This document shows positions 20,950-31,683 of a DNA stretch of 64,000 nt, piece after piece. This DNA comes from Patiria pectinifera (lineage: Eukaryota; Echinodermata; Asteroidea; Valvatida; Asterinidae). Where the stretch lies: positions 9,238,001-9,302,000 of the forward strand of contig CM057141.1 of assembly GCA_029964075.1 (NCBI GenBank), read 5' to 3'. Position 1 is the first letter of the stretch; the number at the start of each line of letters is the position of its first letter. Both the position numbers and the translations under genes were made by a program. The notes beneath the pieces were generated by a model. The model had not been told where the DNA came from, searched no databases, and saw only the letters and a list, made by a program, of their open reading frames with translations.

Positions 20950-22350
20950 AGAAAGGAGGTAGGTAGTTCATCAAACAAAGTGAGTTCTGCCACAGGCCCG
21001 CTAGTAAGAGATGAGACCAATTCTGGCGGTGAATTTACGTCCGCAGAACTGACAAGAGAATGACCATGGCCCAGTCGTCGTGTTAGAGGGGGCACGTCAT
21101 TCGTGTCGGCGTTCTCGTGCAGTTTCTGCAGCATCACGGCGCCTCTCCTCTGCAATCTTTGTGCCAATGGACACTGCGGACCGCCATTTGGTGCGTTCAC
21201 CTGTGAGTGCCTCCCAATTGTCTGTATCGATGTTTGCCGCTTTAAGATGTCGTTTCACCCAGTCTAAGTAGCACAGCTTTGGGTGCCCAACATTTCTGTG
21301 ACCACAAGCTATCTGACCATACAGGATGGATTTGGGAAGTTGGTCATCCCCCATACGTGCAATGTGACCAGTCCATTTCAGCTGTCTATTGAGCAGGATG
21401 CTCTCGATGCTAAGGCTATTGTTGGCTCGAGTCAGCACTTCGTTGTTGGTTATGTGGTCCGAGTATTTGATGCCAAGGAGAGACCGCAGCTGCCTTATGT
21501 GGACTCGGGAGAGTCGTTTGATGTGGCGCCTGTAAAGCGTGTACGCTTCGGCTGAGTAGAGTAGGCAAGGTAATACGGCGGCTTAGTAGACCTTAAGTTT
21601 TGTCGAGAGTCTGATACCCCGTCTGTCCCAGAGTCTCTTTCGCAGGCGTCCGAAGGCAGCCCATGCTGATTGAGTGCGGGCAGCAAGCTCAGCATCCAGA
21701 GTGAGGTCACAAGAAACTGCAGATCCAAGGTACTTGAAGCGATCGATGGCATTAGGAGGATTTCCGTTGATCATGATGGTGGGTGGAGAGTAGGCAACAC
21801 CAGGCGTTGGCTGGCACATTACCTCAGTTTTCTTAATGTTGACACGAAGACCAAAGGCAGTGGACGCAGTTACAAATCGGTTTAACATCAGCTGCAGTGC
21901 TGTTTCTGAGTGTGCGACTAATCCTGTATCATCTGCGTACATCAGGTCTCTCACCCAAATCTTGTGCACTTTCGTCTTCGCCTTGAGCCTTCCAACATTG
22001 AAGAGCTTACCATCATTCTGAAATGTTACCCTAATGCCGTCTTCAGTCCCCCGGTTGGCAGTGAACATCACAGCGGAGAGAAATAACGTAAACAGGGTTG
22101 GAGCCAGAACACAGCCCTGCTTTACCCCATGCTCCACGTTGAATTCTTCACTAGTTGTTCCGCAAACTGAGACACTGGCCCTCATGCCATCATGGAAGCT
22201 CTGCAAGAGACTGATGAGTTTGTCTGGACATCCATACTTAGAGAGCAGAGACCACAGAAGTGGGCAGCTGACCGTGTCGAATGCTTTAGAGAAGTCTACA
22301 AATGCAACATATAGTGGCTTGTTCTGTTCAGCACATTTCTCCTGAAGCTG
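20950..22350 (-). pseudogene. LINE reverse transcriptase and C-terminus
   Basis: Downstream of the stop at about 22355 the frame resumes with AFVDFSKAFDTV (RT motif A, about 22290), then HGVKQGCVLAPTLFTLF (motif B, about 22130) and DLMYADDTGLVAH (catalytic YADD, about 21930). A further stop is at 21580. The C-terminus (21097-21438) has QLKWTGHIARMGDDQLPKS, typical of this family. After another stop, CQFCGRKFTARIGL (about 21040) resembles the family's terminal C2H2 finger, but its first histidine is lost. All core RT residues are present; inactivity comes from stops. Confidence 0.75.
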
Positions 22351-23253
22351 TCACAAGGTGAAAATCATGTCAATGGTACCTTGGGATGCTCTGAAGCCAC
22401 ACTGCGGCTCTGGCAGGACCTCTTCAGCGATTGTTTTTAGATGTTTTAGGAGGAGTTTTCCAAGGAGTTTCCCAGCGATTGATAGAAGCGAAATACCACA
22501 ATAGCCAAATTTTCCAAAGGTACGAGACCAGGTTTGATGGTCCTTTCCAACACGAGCATTGAAATTGTCGGTATTGGGTACTGCCTTTAGGACTCTTGAC
22601 AATTGTTCGTAAAAGGTGTCCTTCACCTCATCAGATGCTTGTAATGTTGGTGCATAAACACTTATGATCATCATATTCACTGACTTTTTGACAGGGAATG
22701 TGAGAGTCATGATCCGATCTGAAACTGTGTTTGGCGTGTTTGGTAGATTGTTGACAATACGGTTCGATATTGCAATGTCGACACCAGACGTTCCTTTGTG
22801 GATGGCAGAGCAAGTGGGCCAAAAGAACGTGTGCGTGCTCTCCTTAACCTCACCGGCTGCTTCAAAGCGTGTTTCTGACAAGGCTGCCAGATCGATGCCG
22901 TATTGATCAAGTTCTTTTGCAACTAGGACTGTCAGTCTGCGGGCCCGGTGATCTGCGTCGAGCAGTGTTCTCACATTCCAAGACGCAACGGACAGCTTTA
23001 CTAGGGCTTTTCTGCACTGATGTTGTTTAGTGCTAGGACGCACTGCAGCCAGTCCTTTAGTGACGTTCTCAGGAGCAGTCCTCCCAGGTGGGTTAAGGGC
23101 TGGCCCGTCATTATCGGCACCAAAAGCAGGTACTGTGTTTCCCTCTCTGGTAGCAGCTGCACCAACCATGGCCCCAGAGGAAAAACCTGAGGTTGGTGAT
23201 AATGAGTTCAAGTTGTTGAACATCATGTTGTAGTTAGTTTGGTGCCTGCGCAA
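22351..23253 (-). pseudogene. LINE endonuclease fused to RT start
   Basis: The N-terminal 95 residues are linker. The APE domain starts at VASWNVRTLL (about residue 90), with LAALSETRF and MMIISVYAPT following. Where GDFNARVG is expected the sequence is NTDNFNARVG, so the segment containing the glycine and aspartate is deleted. After KFGYC (about residue 250) the protein jumps in frame to GISLLSIAGKLLGKLLLKHL, the RT fingers, and the last third of the endonuclease is missing. The frame stops at TGA where an arginine would be expected (about 22355). Confidence 0.75.
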
Positions 23254-23590
23254 AAGTTGTTTAAGGTACCAGCAAAGACACGCCTCCCTCGGCTGATACC
23301 CTCTGGACCAGCATGGCGCTACCCAGTGGAGAGCAAGAGCCCGACGACTGGAAACCGTGTTGGTTGCCCTGCAGCATTCCCTTTACCTGGGTGGGTGACC
23401 TCTGCCGTTGTCCTGCAATAGGATCTTTTGCCAGACGTCAGAGGTGGAGAGACCGGGAAAGACGATATCAGGTCTGCGCTTTCTGCCACCTACGTCACCC
23501 TGCTGCCAGCAAGCGGGTGCAGTTTAATGTCATGCCCAGGACCACTGGGAATATGACGTTGTTTAAGGGTCAGAGTGTTTAGCGGAATAA

Positions 23591-24050
23591 AACAGGTGCA
23601 AAGTTTGTACAAAGTTTGTGGGATTTGGGCGAGAACAAAAAGAAAGAAATAGGAAAACTAGATCCCTATATGTTCCATGAACAGAGCATGGGGCTTTTCT
23701 GTGTTAAGTTTTATTTATGAGTTTTATGTTTTGTTTTCATGCATTGCAGTCAGGAAACTTATATGCAAGATTATAGTTCTATGACTTATTAAGCTGTTCT
23801 CATTGTTTTCAAGATATAATAAATATAAAATATGCACCTTTAAGATGACTTTTCATGACCCATGATGTTGTCATGATGACGTCACTCTAATTTTAGTCTA
23901 TAACAATTCCCTTTATATGTACATACCAAGTTCCCACCCAATGGGACTTACAGTTCTCTAGATATACAAATCTTTAGATACACTTTAAGGTGATGTCACA
24001 TAACGATTGATGACATCATCATGACATTGCTGTTACATCATGATGACATC
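23591..24050 (-). mobile_element. Helentron-like 3' fragment
   Basis: The 3' terminus on the minus strand is CAGAAAAGCCCCATG, a TGTTCATGGAACA hairpin and CTAG at 23658-23661. The body to the right has 'cccatgatgttgtcatgatgac', 'tagtctataacaattcc' and 'gttctctagatata' blocks. Left of the CTAG lies the 'acaaagtttgtgggatttggg' post-head block of the neighbouring unit into which the LINE inserted. Confidence 0.65.
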
Positions 24051-24084
24051 ATCATATGATTTTATCTTGTTTTATTTATTTATT

Positions 24085-24350
24085 ATATATTTCATAATAA
24101 AGTGGTGCTTATATAGTGCTTTGCAATTATTATCCCTGTTTATCAGGAATGAGACCATTTTTCTGCAGCAGCTTGAGATCAGCCCAATTTGGTTTGTACC
24201 TTCCCAGGTATCCATTTATACTCCTGGGTGAAGAGAGGCACTTGTAGTGAAGTACCTTGTCCAAGATCACAAGTATCATGTTGCCCTTCAGTGATGGAAC
24301 CCACGTACCACCGCACGCGAGTCAAACACCATAACCATTGGACCACAGCA
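24085..24350 (-). repeat. tRNA-headed SINE with LINE-like tail
   Basis: On the minus strand, 24350-24290 is tRNA-like: GTGGTCCAATGGTTATGG (A-box region) and GTGGGTTCCATC (B-box). Next is a body with TGATCTTGGACAAGGTACTT and CCAGGAGTATAAATGG, a segment resembling a SINE central domain seen in several invertebrate lineages. It ends with GCACTATATAAGCACCACTT, which mimics a LINE 3' end. Confidence 0.65.
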
Positions 24351-24373
24351 CAATAGACTTTTATTTTTTGGGG

Positions 24374-25368
24374 GGCCGTTTCGGCATGCATGCCGAAACA
24401 GCCTTTGTTTTCGTAAAAGTGTTTGTTTTTGTTGTTTTTTTTCCCCCCCAAGACTTTTGTCCATAGAATTTGTACACATTTTCCTCTTGCCCAGCACTTT
24501 GGGCACTAAAATCAGTCCGATTGCCTTCATACTTGGCACACACTTAGATCAGCACCTGCCACTGTGTGCTGAACATTGACGTCATCATGACGTCATCACG
24601 AGTCAAGTAACGTCATAATATAGGTGCATATTTTGAAGGGCTATATCTCCAGAACTACAGTTCCGATTGGGTTGAAACTTGGTATGCACTTAGAACAGGA
24701 TGTGTTATAGATGAAAATTGAAGTGATGTCACGATGACATCATCACATGGCATGTGACGTCATATTAAAAGTGCATATTTTAAAGGCCTATATCTACAGA
24801 ACTACAAGTCCGATAGGGTTGAAAGTTAGTATGTACCTAGACCGGGATGTGTTATAGATGAACACTGAAGTGACGTCACGATGATGTCATCACGTGACGT
24901 GATATCATATTAAAAGTGCATATTTTAAAGGCCTATATCTACTGAACTACAGGTCCGATTGGGTTGAAAGTTAGTATGTACCTAGACCGTGATGTGTTAT
25001 AGATGAAAATTAATGTGGCATCACTATGACGTCATCTCATGTTAGTGAAGCCATATTAAAATTGTATCTTTTGAAGGCTAATATCTACAGAATGACAGCT
25101 TTGATTGGGGTGAAAGTTGGTATGTGCCCAGACCGAGATGTTTACCGATGAACATTGATGTGACGTCATCATGACGTCATAATATGACATGTGACATCAT
25201 AATTCAAAGCCCTAGGGAGAATGTGATCACATATTATATGCCACCATTTACTATAAGCAGAACTACACATTCTTCCTGGATGGAACTTATGCTTCAAACG
25301 TCACATGTCACATGTCACAAAAAAAGTTGCCAAAACAGCCCTGTGTTTGTCCACAAACATAAGTCTAG
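24374..25368 (+). mobile_element. Complete Helentron-like non-autonomous unit (995 bp)
   Basis: The head is a 30-bp palindrome GGCCGTTTCGGCATG facing CATGCCGAAACAGCC, one mismatch (24374-24403), followed by TTTGTTTTCGT and a T-run. Three or four internal ~180-bp subrepeats follow, each with 'atatctacagaactacaRgtccgat' and 'tgacgtcacgatgaYgtcatcac' blocks. The tail is TTGCCAAAACAGCC, the perfect hairpin TGTTTGTCCACAAACA, and CTAG at 25365-25368, flanked by T. The 3' hairpin plus CTRR-T ending is the Helitron hallmark; the 5'/3' inverted half-repeat fits Helentron/HINE structure. No protein is encoded. Confidence 0.75.
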
Positions 25369-25379
25369 TTTTTAGTATT

Positions 25380-26570
25380 CGCTTGTTCTAGCAAACAAAT
25401 CATGCTTTAATCTTAATTCACTTTGTAACATGTTTGGTAGATCATGATCATGAGCACAAGTTTGTCAAAATAATGTGTGCTGCATGACAATTTCATAAAA
25501 AAAAATTAATATAGAATATATTGTCATCTGGCATGTTCAATAAATGAAACTGATATTTTACACGACTTCACATGTAAACTACACATAAAGGTGCATTCTT
25601 TTAACCCTTCGTCTTCAGTTTGAGGAGATTTTAGGCCCCCAACTTCTGAAACTCCAGCTACATTTTGGTGCCTGTTATGCTTCAGGAACATTCAGTCGGT
25701 TGATTTAAAGCCAAAAGTTGGAATATTTTTGTTTAGTTTGCCTCTCAGTGATTCAGAAGTTGGAGGCAAAGCCAAAGCGGAAGACGAAGCAAACATTTTT
25801 AAAAACCCTATAGACAAACAAAATACAAAGTATTTTAAATACAAAGTGTTTATCCTTGTGACACATTTTTAGTTTGTTTTTGTTTTTGAGACATAGTGAT
25901 TGGAGACAAGATAATGGGTCCTATGTATAAAAAGTAACATATGTTTTTGAGCATTTACTAACATATCTGTTTGAGTAAAAATTAAACATATTCTTTTACT
26001 GGAAAGTATTTGCAGCCTTTTGCTAGACATTTGCTTCATTTGTTGTGAATAAAAAGTAGAAAATGCTTCATATTTAGGCTATTTACATGTACTAGTCAAT
26101 TTTAAACTCTTGTTCGGGGCATCCTTAATAAGGGAGAGGTAAATACTAGCATTCAAAATAACAGCTTTTGTAAATGTGGTATGGCAGGAAAAGGTATATC
26201 ATGGAGGAGGGAGTGCCTACAATCAAAATACCAGCAGCTTTTTCAGTTTGAGGAAATAAATGTGGCAATGGTAGTCAACTATTTCTTGGGACATTCTAGG
26301 GAGTGGAGAGAGGGAGCAGTGACTGCAGAGCAGCAACTGGAGGTTCATTTCATTTAACCATCCCTGTTCACTTAAGGGTTGCTGAGTTTGTTTCTGCATT
26401 CAATAGTGGATGTTGAACACTAGAGCATAATAGGGTCCCCAATTTCCTGACGGTCCCCAATTAACAATCTTGTACAAAACATATGGGAGGTCTTCCTAAA
26501 AAGTTAGAGTACAAACAAAAGAGGGACAATAGGGGTCCCTGATTGCAGGCAAATACACACTTGGGTGCGT
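25380..26570. other. CNTRL-intron sequence without recognised features
   Basis: This is the longest stretch near the first visible exon without the CRE-rich repeat. It contains short duplications ('caaagtattttaaatacaaagt' at about 25830), but no ORF or splice-supported exon. Confidence 0.35.
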
Positions 26571-26576
26571 TTGTTT

Positions 26577-26723
26577 ATGGTGTAAATCGAGGACACACAT
26601 GTGAATCGAGGTCAGAAACCGAGTGGAGGACTCCTCGGTTGGAAAATGTGTACAAAACCAATAAGAGCTGTTGCAAAAAAGTTAGAAATATACAAACAAA
26701 AGAAAATCCTCGATTTACACCAT
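26577..26723. mobile_element. MITE-D copy 1
   Basis: Terminal inverted repeats ATGGTGTAAATCGAGG and CCTCGATTTACACCAT bound a 147-bp element with the internal block 'gtacaaaaccaataagagctg'. Copy 2 starts on its last two bases; copy 3 is at 49069-49224. Target duplications are not clear. Confidence 0.7.
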
Positions 26724-26900
26724 GGTGTAAATCAAGGACACACATAGCAACATCATCGGTGAATCGAGGACAGGGACCAAATCGAGGATGACCTCGATTA
26801 GAAAACTCGTATAAAACCAATGAGAGCTGTGGCGAAAAAGTTAGAAGTACAAACAAAGGAAAAGGGAAGAGGAACCAAAGAAAATCCTTGGTTTACACCC
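26722..26900. mobile_element. MITE-D copy 2
   Basis: Begins ATGGTGTAAATCAAGG at the very end of copy 1 and ends with CCTTGGTTTACACC at about 26899. It has the internal 'aaaaccaatgagagctg' block and an extra 'aaagggaagaggaacc' segment. Same orientation as copy 1. Confidence 0.7.
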
Positions 26901-27451
26901 TAAACAAACATGTTAGCGTGCGTGTGTGCTCTTTATGGCTTTACGACCGAGGATTACACTCAAAGGGAGCACAAAGGTTCTTTTGTGGTCTCGATTGAAG
27001 GTCCCTTTGTCCTCAAATGCTGGTTTGTGAGGTCTATGGGAAAGGTTTAGATAAGGGAACAAAGGAAAACACCAAGCCGATCCTGGGAAGCATAGCAAAA
27101 AATGACTGTGTGTCTGTATGCACACACAATAGAGACCCTATTGTTGTAAACCATTGGTTTCCAAGATGAAGGTCATGTACATTTGAGACATTCCACACAC
27201 TGCCATATATGTACAATAGCTGGCCTCACCCTTGCAGCATGTGATGACTTGCAGTCTGCGATATAGCTAGCATGTATTAATTAGATAATTTATTGTAAAC
27301 TTGACAAGTATTTGCGGAAATCTCCCCTTTCAATTCTTGTGAAGATCTACCATATTGTATAGTTTGTATTTTTGTTTTTATTTAAAGGATAATAAGCTAA
27401 TTTTTGTCATCATTGCTTTTGTTTTTACATGTATGTTATCCCTCTTGTCAG

Positions 27452-27786
27452 GAACTCAAGGTATTGTTCAAGAAACCCCAACAGTCCAATCGGGAGTGGT
27501 ATCCCCTACCAGTCAACCAGTCATTACCCAGGTACCCATATCACTAGCGGGGATTTTGCAAGGGGCCCCCACACCTGGAGTTGTGCTAAGAACCACAGTC
27601 CCTTCACAACCAACTCCACTTAAAGACTCTGGTCATAATTCTGAGGAAAATACCCACACTTGTGATGGAATGGCAGGAACAGAGGGGGAATCAGAGAGTG
27701 CTCAAACAGAGAGGGGCAAGAATAGCAGGACCATTATTTTACCCCAAGGGAGTCTGTTCTGCAATGTCCATGAACACCATTGGATG
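27452..27786 (+). CDS. CNTRL: Centriolin exon (pre-coiled-coil proline/serine-rich region)
   Basis: The exon opens after a T-rich tract ending CTTGTCAG and closes at the strong donor GTAAGT. It is 335 nt; the first codon is split (two bases here) and it ends in phase 0. It encodes about 111 residues: a low-complexity segment rich in P, T, S, Q, V (ISLAGILQGAPTPGVVLR), an acidic/glycosylated-looking stretch, then ILPQGSLFCNVHEHHWM. The last block matches the point in vertebrate centriolin where a proline-rich region gives way to the C-terminal coiled coil (CNVPEHH, from memory). Centriolin is a maternal-centriole protein needed for late cytokinesis and abscission. Preceding exons are not found; the upstream intron is filled with transposons. 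Confidence 0.8.
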
Positions 27787-27839
27787 GTAAGTAGGTTATC
27801 CCTGGCATTTTAGACATGGTGGTATTTTTTTTGTATCAT

Positions 27840-28320
27840 ATTCACCAGAATTAGTTACTGAAATAGTGTTATCATGGACCCACTTGTACAACTGCACACA
27901 AGACCTAACATATATTCATGGAATAATTTCTAAATTTAAACCCCATTGTTTCACAAATTTGTTTAAACGAGAACTAAGCTTCTTAGCACTTTAAATTGGT
28001 TTGTTTACTTAACATCTTAACATTTTGATTTTCCATTCAATAAAAAAAACATAACAAATGTCCGGTTCAGTGACGGTGGAATTCAGCTGCAGCCCGTGTA
28101 CGATACCTTACCAACAGCACAGCCCACTGGCATTCCCGTTTGTAGGGAATCCACCTGGAAACATGTAAAACTAGTGATAACATAGAGCTATAAAAAGGAG
28201 CTCCATGGTGATAATAAGTATCAGCTCGCTCTAAACAAAAATTAACTATTGTCTTGGCGTAAAGAGGTGTAATGAATCCCATTTTTCATGGAGTTTATTT
28301 AGAAATTTCATTCGTTTTGG
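27840..28320. other. CNTRL intron, no recognised feature
   Basis: AT-rich intronic sequence between the exon donor and the hAT MITE. Small minus ORFs have no motifs. Confidence 0.4.
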
Positions 28321-28692
28321 CAGGCGCGGTTCTACGGCGGGGCTAGGGGGGGCTTTAGCCCCCCCCAAATTTTGTCTAGCCCCCAAAATAAATTCCTTAA
28401 AAAAAAAAATTGCATTAGCAAAAAGAAGGATTGTGATGTACATGCGAACAGTCTCCCCCTGAAGAAATAGTCGTGACAAGGGTGCATTAGTTAATACAGT
28501 GTGAATGATTTTAGGATTTTATTGGCGCTCCCCATTGAAAATATGGCATGAGCCCCCTATTGATTTTCGGAGGCCAAAGTGTCTGGAAAAAATAACCGGT
28601 CTACAATTTAGCACGCCTCCCTGAAAAAAATTCTGGATCCACCGTGCTAGCCCCCCCCCCCCAAAAAAATATTGGTTCTAGAACCGCGCCTG
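28321..28692. mobile_element. hAT-A MITE, complete, with 8-bp target duplication
   Basis: Termini CAGGCGCGGTTCTA and TAGAACCGCGCCTG are perfect inverted repeats. The flanks CGTTTTGG (28313-28320) and CGTTTTGG (28693-28700) form an exact 8-bp target-site duplication, as hAT transposases make. The interior has C/G runs and no ORF; a related copy is at 55392-55712. Confidence 0.93.
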
Positions 28693-28719
28693 CGTTTTGG
28701 ATGGAAAAATAAAGATTGA

Positions 28720-29155
28720 ACTCTCGAATTGAGCTTTCCAGGCATGGGTGCTGCCTCGTTTATTGAAACCGCAGGTAATACACACGTAATGCACACTAAC
28801 CATGCAGGTTGCCCAAGTAGTCTTAGTTTATTTCGTTGTCGCGTTTGGAAACCGACGCTCGAGCCGTGTATTAAGACAAATGAACCTGGTATTCCGCTTC
28901 ATTTGCACAGCCCACTGACTTTACGTGTGCTTTAAGTCTATACTTAACTGGTCCCCATGCATATGGTGCTTCGATAGACGTATACAATACACAGAACATT
29001 GTGCATGTACGGTACATAGGATACTACCAGATGCATGTACCCCCGTATAACAGGCAAAGGGTTAAAAGCAAATGAATTGGAATGCAGGGAGTTGAATTGG
29101 CAAGTCAAAAGAGCTTTTGGGTTTTTTTGTCAATCTTTTTAATTATTAAAGAAAC
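28720..29155. other. CNTRL intron, no recognised feature
   Basis: No ORF with recognisable motifs or repeat end was identified between the MITE and the next LINE. Confidence 0.35.
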
Positions 29156-29169
29156 CAGGTGCTCAGACA

Positions 29170-30366
29170 TTGGCCAAGGACTTTGTGGATTTCCTCTACA
29201 CCAAGATCAAGACTCTTCGCAGCAATCTTGACATCGCACAGCCGGTAGTATGTGCCGAGATATCGGAATCTTGTGCAAGTACATTCAACTCGTTTCGTGC
29301 AGTTTCCGAAATCGCAGTCCGCAACATCATCAAGGAATCAGGAACGAAGTCATGCCCCCTTGATCCACTTCCTGGCACACTCCTCAAACAATGCCTAGAT
29401 TCATTACTACCTTGCATCACTGGCATCATCAACAAATCGCTGACCACCGGGCAAATGCCACCAGAACTTAAAATTGCTAGAGTTGTTCCACTGATCAAGA
29501 AACCATCCCTTGATACCAAACAACTCAACAATTACAGGCCGATATCAAATTTGAAATTTGTATTCAAAGCAATAGAACGGGTTGCATCTTTCCAGCTGAA
29601 TGCCTACCTACAGCAGAATGGTTTGTTTACCCAAAGACAATCGGCATATCGTAAACTTCATTCAACTGAGACAGCACTTGTCCGAGTGCAGAATGATCTC
29701 CTCCAAGCAGTTGATCGCCATCAGGAAGCTATTTTAATGCTGCTTGATTTCTCTGCGGCCTTTGATACGATTGATCATCGTATCTTACTCAGACGCCTGC
29801 AATGCCGCTATGGGATCTCAGGCACTGCACTAGATTGGTTCACTTCATATCTACATGGCCGTCGTCAGTACGTAGACATCTGTGGAGTTTCATCAGCAGA
29901 ACTTCCTCTTGAAGAGGGTGTCCCACAGGGCTCTGTGCTTGGACCTACCTTGTTCACACTGTATTCTGCTCCGATCAGCGACATCATCAATAATCATGGA
30001 ATTAACCACATGATCTACGCAGATGATACGCAGCTGTATCTGGTATTCGACCCATCGACACGCTCTGAAGCTATTACGACCCTTGAGAGATGTGTCACTG
30101 ACATCAAAGCCTGGGCTGTTTGCAACAAAATGGTGTTCAACGACTCTAAGACAGAGATTGTTCATCTCAGCTCCCGTTTTGTAAAAGCACCACCCTTGCC
30201 CCCCATCATGGTTGGAGAAGTAGGTATTGAAGCATCAAGCTCGGCCAGAGATCTTGGTGTCGTTATAGACAGCACTTTGGAAATGAAATATCATGTTCGC
30301 GCCATCACAAGATCAGCTTCATTTGCCCTGCATAAGATTAGTAAGATTCGCAGGTACCTCAATTAA
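29170..30366 (+). pseudogene. LINE reverse transcriptase (large intact ORF)
   Basis: This 398-codon ORF begins with AKDFVDFLYTKIKTLRS of the pre-RT linker, then LKIARVVPLIKKPSLD and NNYRPISNLKFV (fingers), QSAYRKLHSTETAL, LLDFSAAFDTIDHRILLRRL (motif A), EGVPQGSVLGPTLFTLY (motif B) and HMIYADDTQLYL (catalytic YADD). It ends at TAA after KIRRYLN, where the family normally continues. The RT core is unusually well preserved compared with other elements here. The 5' endonuclease half is missing, so the element cannot be autonomous. Confidence 0.88.
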
Positions 30367-30877
30367 AGTACTACAGAACAACTCCTACATGCATTTGTGA
30401 CATCTCGGTTGGACTACTGCAACAGTCTCCTCTGTGGTCTCCCTGCGTGTGACATTTCCAAGTTGCAGAGAGTTCAAAACTCTGCTGCTAGGCTGTTGAC
30501 AGGCACCAAATATCATGACCACATACAACCTGTGCTTTACAATCTGCACTGGTTGCCTCGCGCAAAGAATCCACTTTAAAATCTTGCTACTCACCTACAA
30601 AACCTTGAATGAGCTTGCCCCAGTCTACTTAAATGAGATCATCACCCGGTATCAACCAAATCGCAGTCTTTGGTCATCATCACAACGCCTCCTTCAACAA
30701 CCTCACAGAGGACGCACTGCTTTTTACAGTGATCGTGCGTTCTCGCTTTCAGCTCCCCGGCTCTGGAACACCTTACCGGCCTATATTCGGGATTCAAACT
30801 CACTTGATCACTTCAAAAAGGTTCTTAAAACACATCTTTTTAAAATTGCCTTCAGCTTGATAAACCGCTTCAAATAA
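30367..30877 (+). pseudogene. LINE ORF2 C-terminal domain
   Basis: Directly after the TAA the same frame continues with HAFVTSRLDYCNSLLCGLP and LQRVQNSAARLLTG to about 30575. A frameshift then leads to ILLLTYKTLNELAPVYL, SDRAFSLSAPRLWNTLP and FKKVLKTHLF (30590-30860). These are the conserved C-terminal motifs of CR1/L2 ORF2. Confidence 0.85.
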
Positions 30878-31259
30878 TGTACATGTACTTTTATTTATCC
30901 GCTGCAAAGGATGAAAGTAAGTTTTTAAGCCAGCACTAAAACTTATTATTATTATTATTATTTTTATTTTTATTAAGTAATCATCCAGCCAGGTGATTGT
31001 GATTTTTAATGCATTTTTTTATGGGTCTTACCGTATATATTAATTAACTTTTTGATGTATTAGTAGTTTTATGAGCTTTTTAAATGTATTCAAATAACAT
31101 TCAAACTAAACATTTTAATGGACTAGTAATATATATTTAGCTTTTTATAAGTATTGAAGTAATTTCTTTGTAAAGCGCATTGAGATTTCGTATGTAATGC
31201 GCTATATAATATATAAGAACTAATTATTATTATTATTATTATTATTAAGAAAAAAAGTG

Positions 31260-31675
31260 ATTTTTGATTTTTGATTTTCAATAATTTAACTTGACCAACC
31301 CACCCACATTTTCGAAATTTTAAAACTTTGAAAATGTTGAACGGCCTTAAAATCTCATAATTGCTCAACAGTTGTAACAAACTGAGGGATATGTGCTTGG
31401 CAAAATATCCTGCGAGGCAAAAATGACCTAATTAGCATCTTTTAATCATGCAGGATTGGTGCCTTAAAAAGGATTGGAATTTATCATCTGGTCAGATACC
31501 CTTTGCGCTGCTGTGTACCCTAGGAATTTTGGGCTTCCTCTTGATTCAGTTTCATGCCATGTTCTGCAGTCTCCGCATACTCAGATTTTTGTCATGTTTA
31601 GCTTGCGTGTTACCATACATAATGACATCATCTAATAGCACTGTACTCGTTCTGATCAATTCAGAACAATACTAA
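31260..31675. other. No recognised gene between LINE and Penelope element
   Basis: AT-rich. A 75-codon ORF (31448-31675) is hydrophobic and unrecognised, with no splice support. Confidence 0.35.
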
Positions 31676-31683
31676 TCATTTCC

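Larger units (their letters stand above)
20885..23590 (-). mobile_element. RTE-like (CFDP2-type) non-LTR retrotransposon, near complete but dead
   Basis: The minus strand encodes an APE endonuclease followed by RT and a C-terminal finger region. The reading frame is almost continuous from about 23253 to 21000, broken by a few stops and two deletions. The 5' UTR (23254-23590) is GC-richer than the surroundings, and the 3' end lies near 20890. It interrupts minus-strand Helentron-like sequence, whose family blocks resume at 23600. The protein family is widespread and often annotated as craniofacial development protein 2-like. The clade label is from memory and uncertain. Confidence 0.8.
29160..31247 (+). 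mobile_element. CR1/L2-like LINE, 5'-truncated
   Basis: It contains most of an ORF2 reverse transcriptase, a C-terminal domain and a 3' UTR. The 3' end reads TGTAAAGCGCATTGAGA, GCGCTATATAATAT and (ATT)n at about 31168-31247, the classic tail of CR1/L2-like LINEs. A second ATT-rich run lies at 30943-30975. The endonuclease is absent. Confidence 0.88.

Noticed and set aside
29170-30366. Host gene encoding a 398-residue protein
   Set aside because: All its motifs are CR1/L2 reverse transcriptase, and it is followed by the LINE C-terminal domain and 3' tail.
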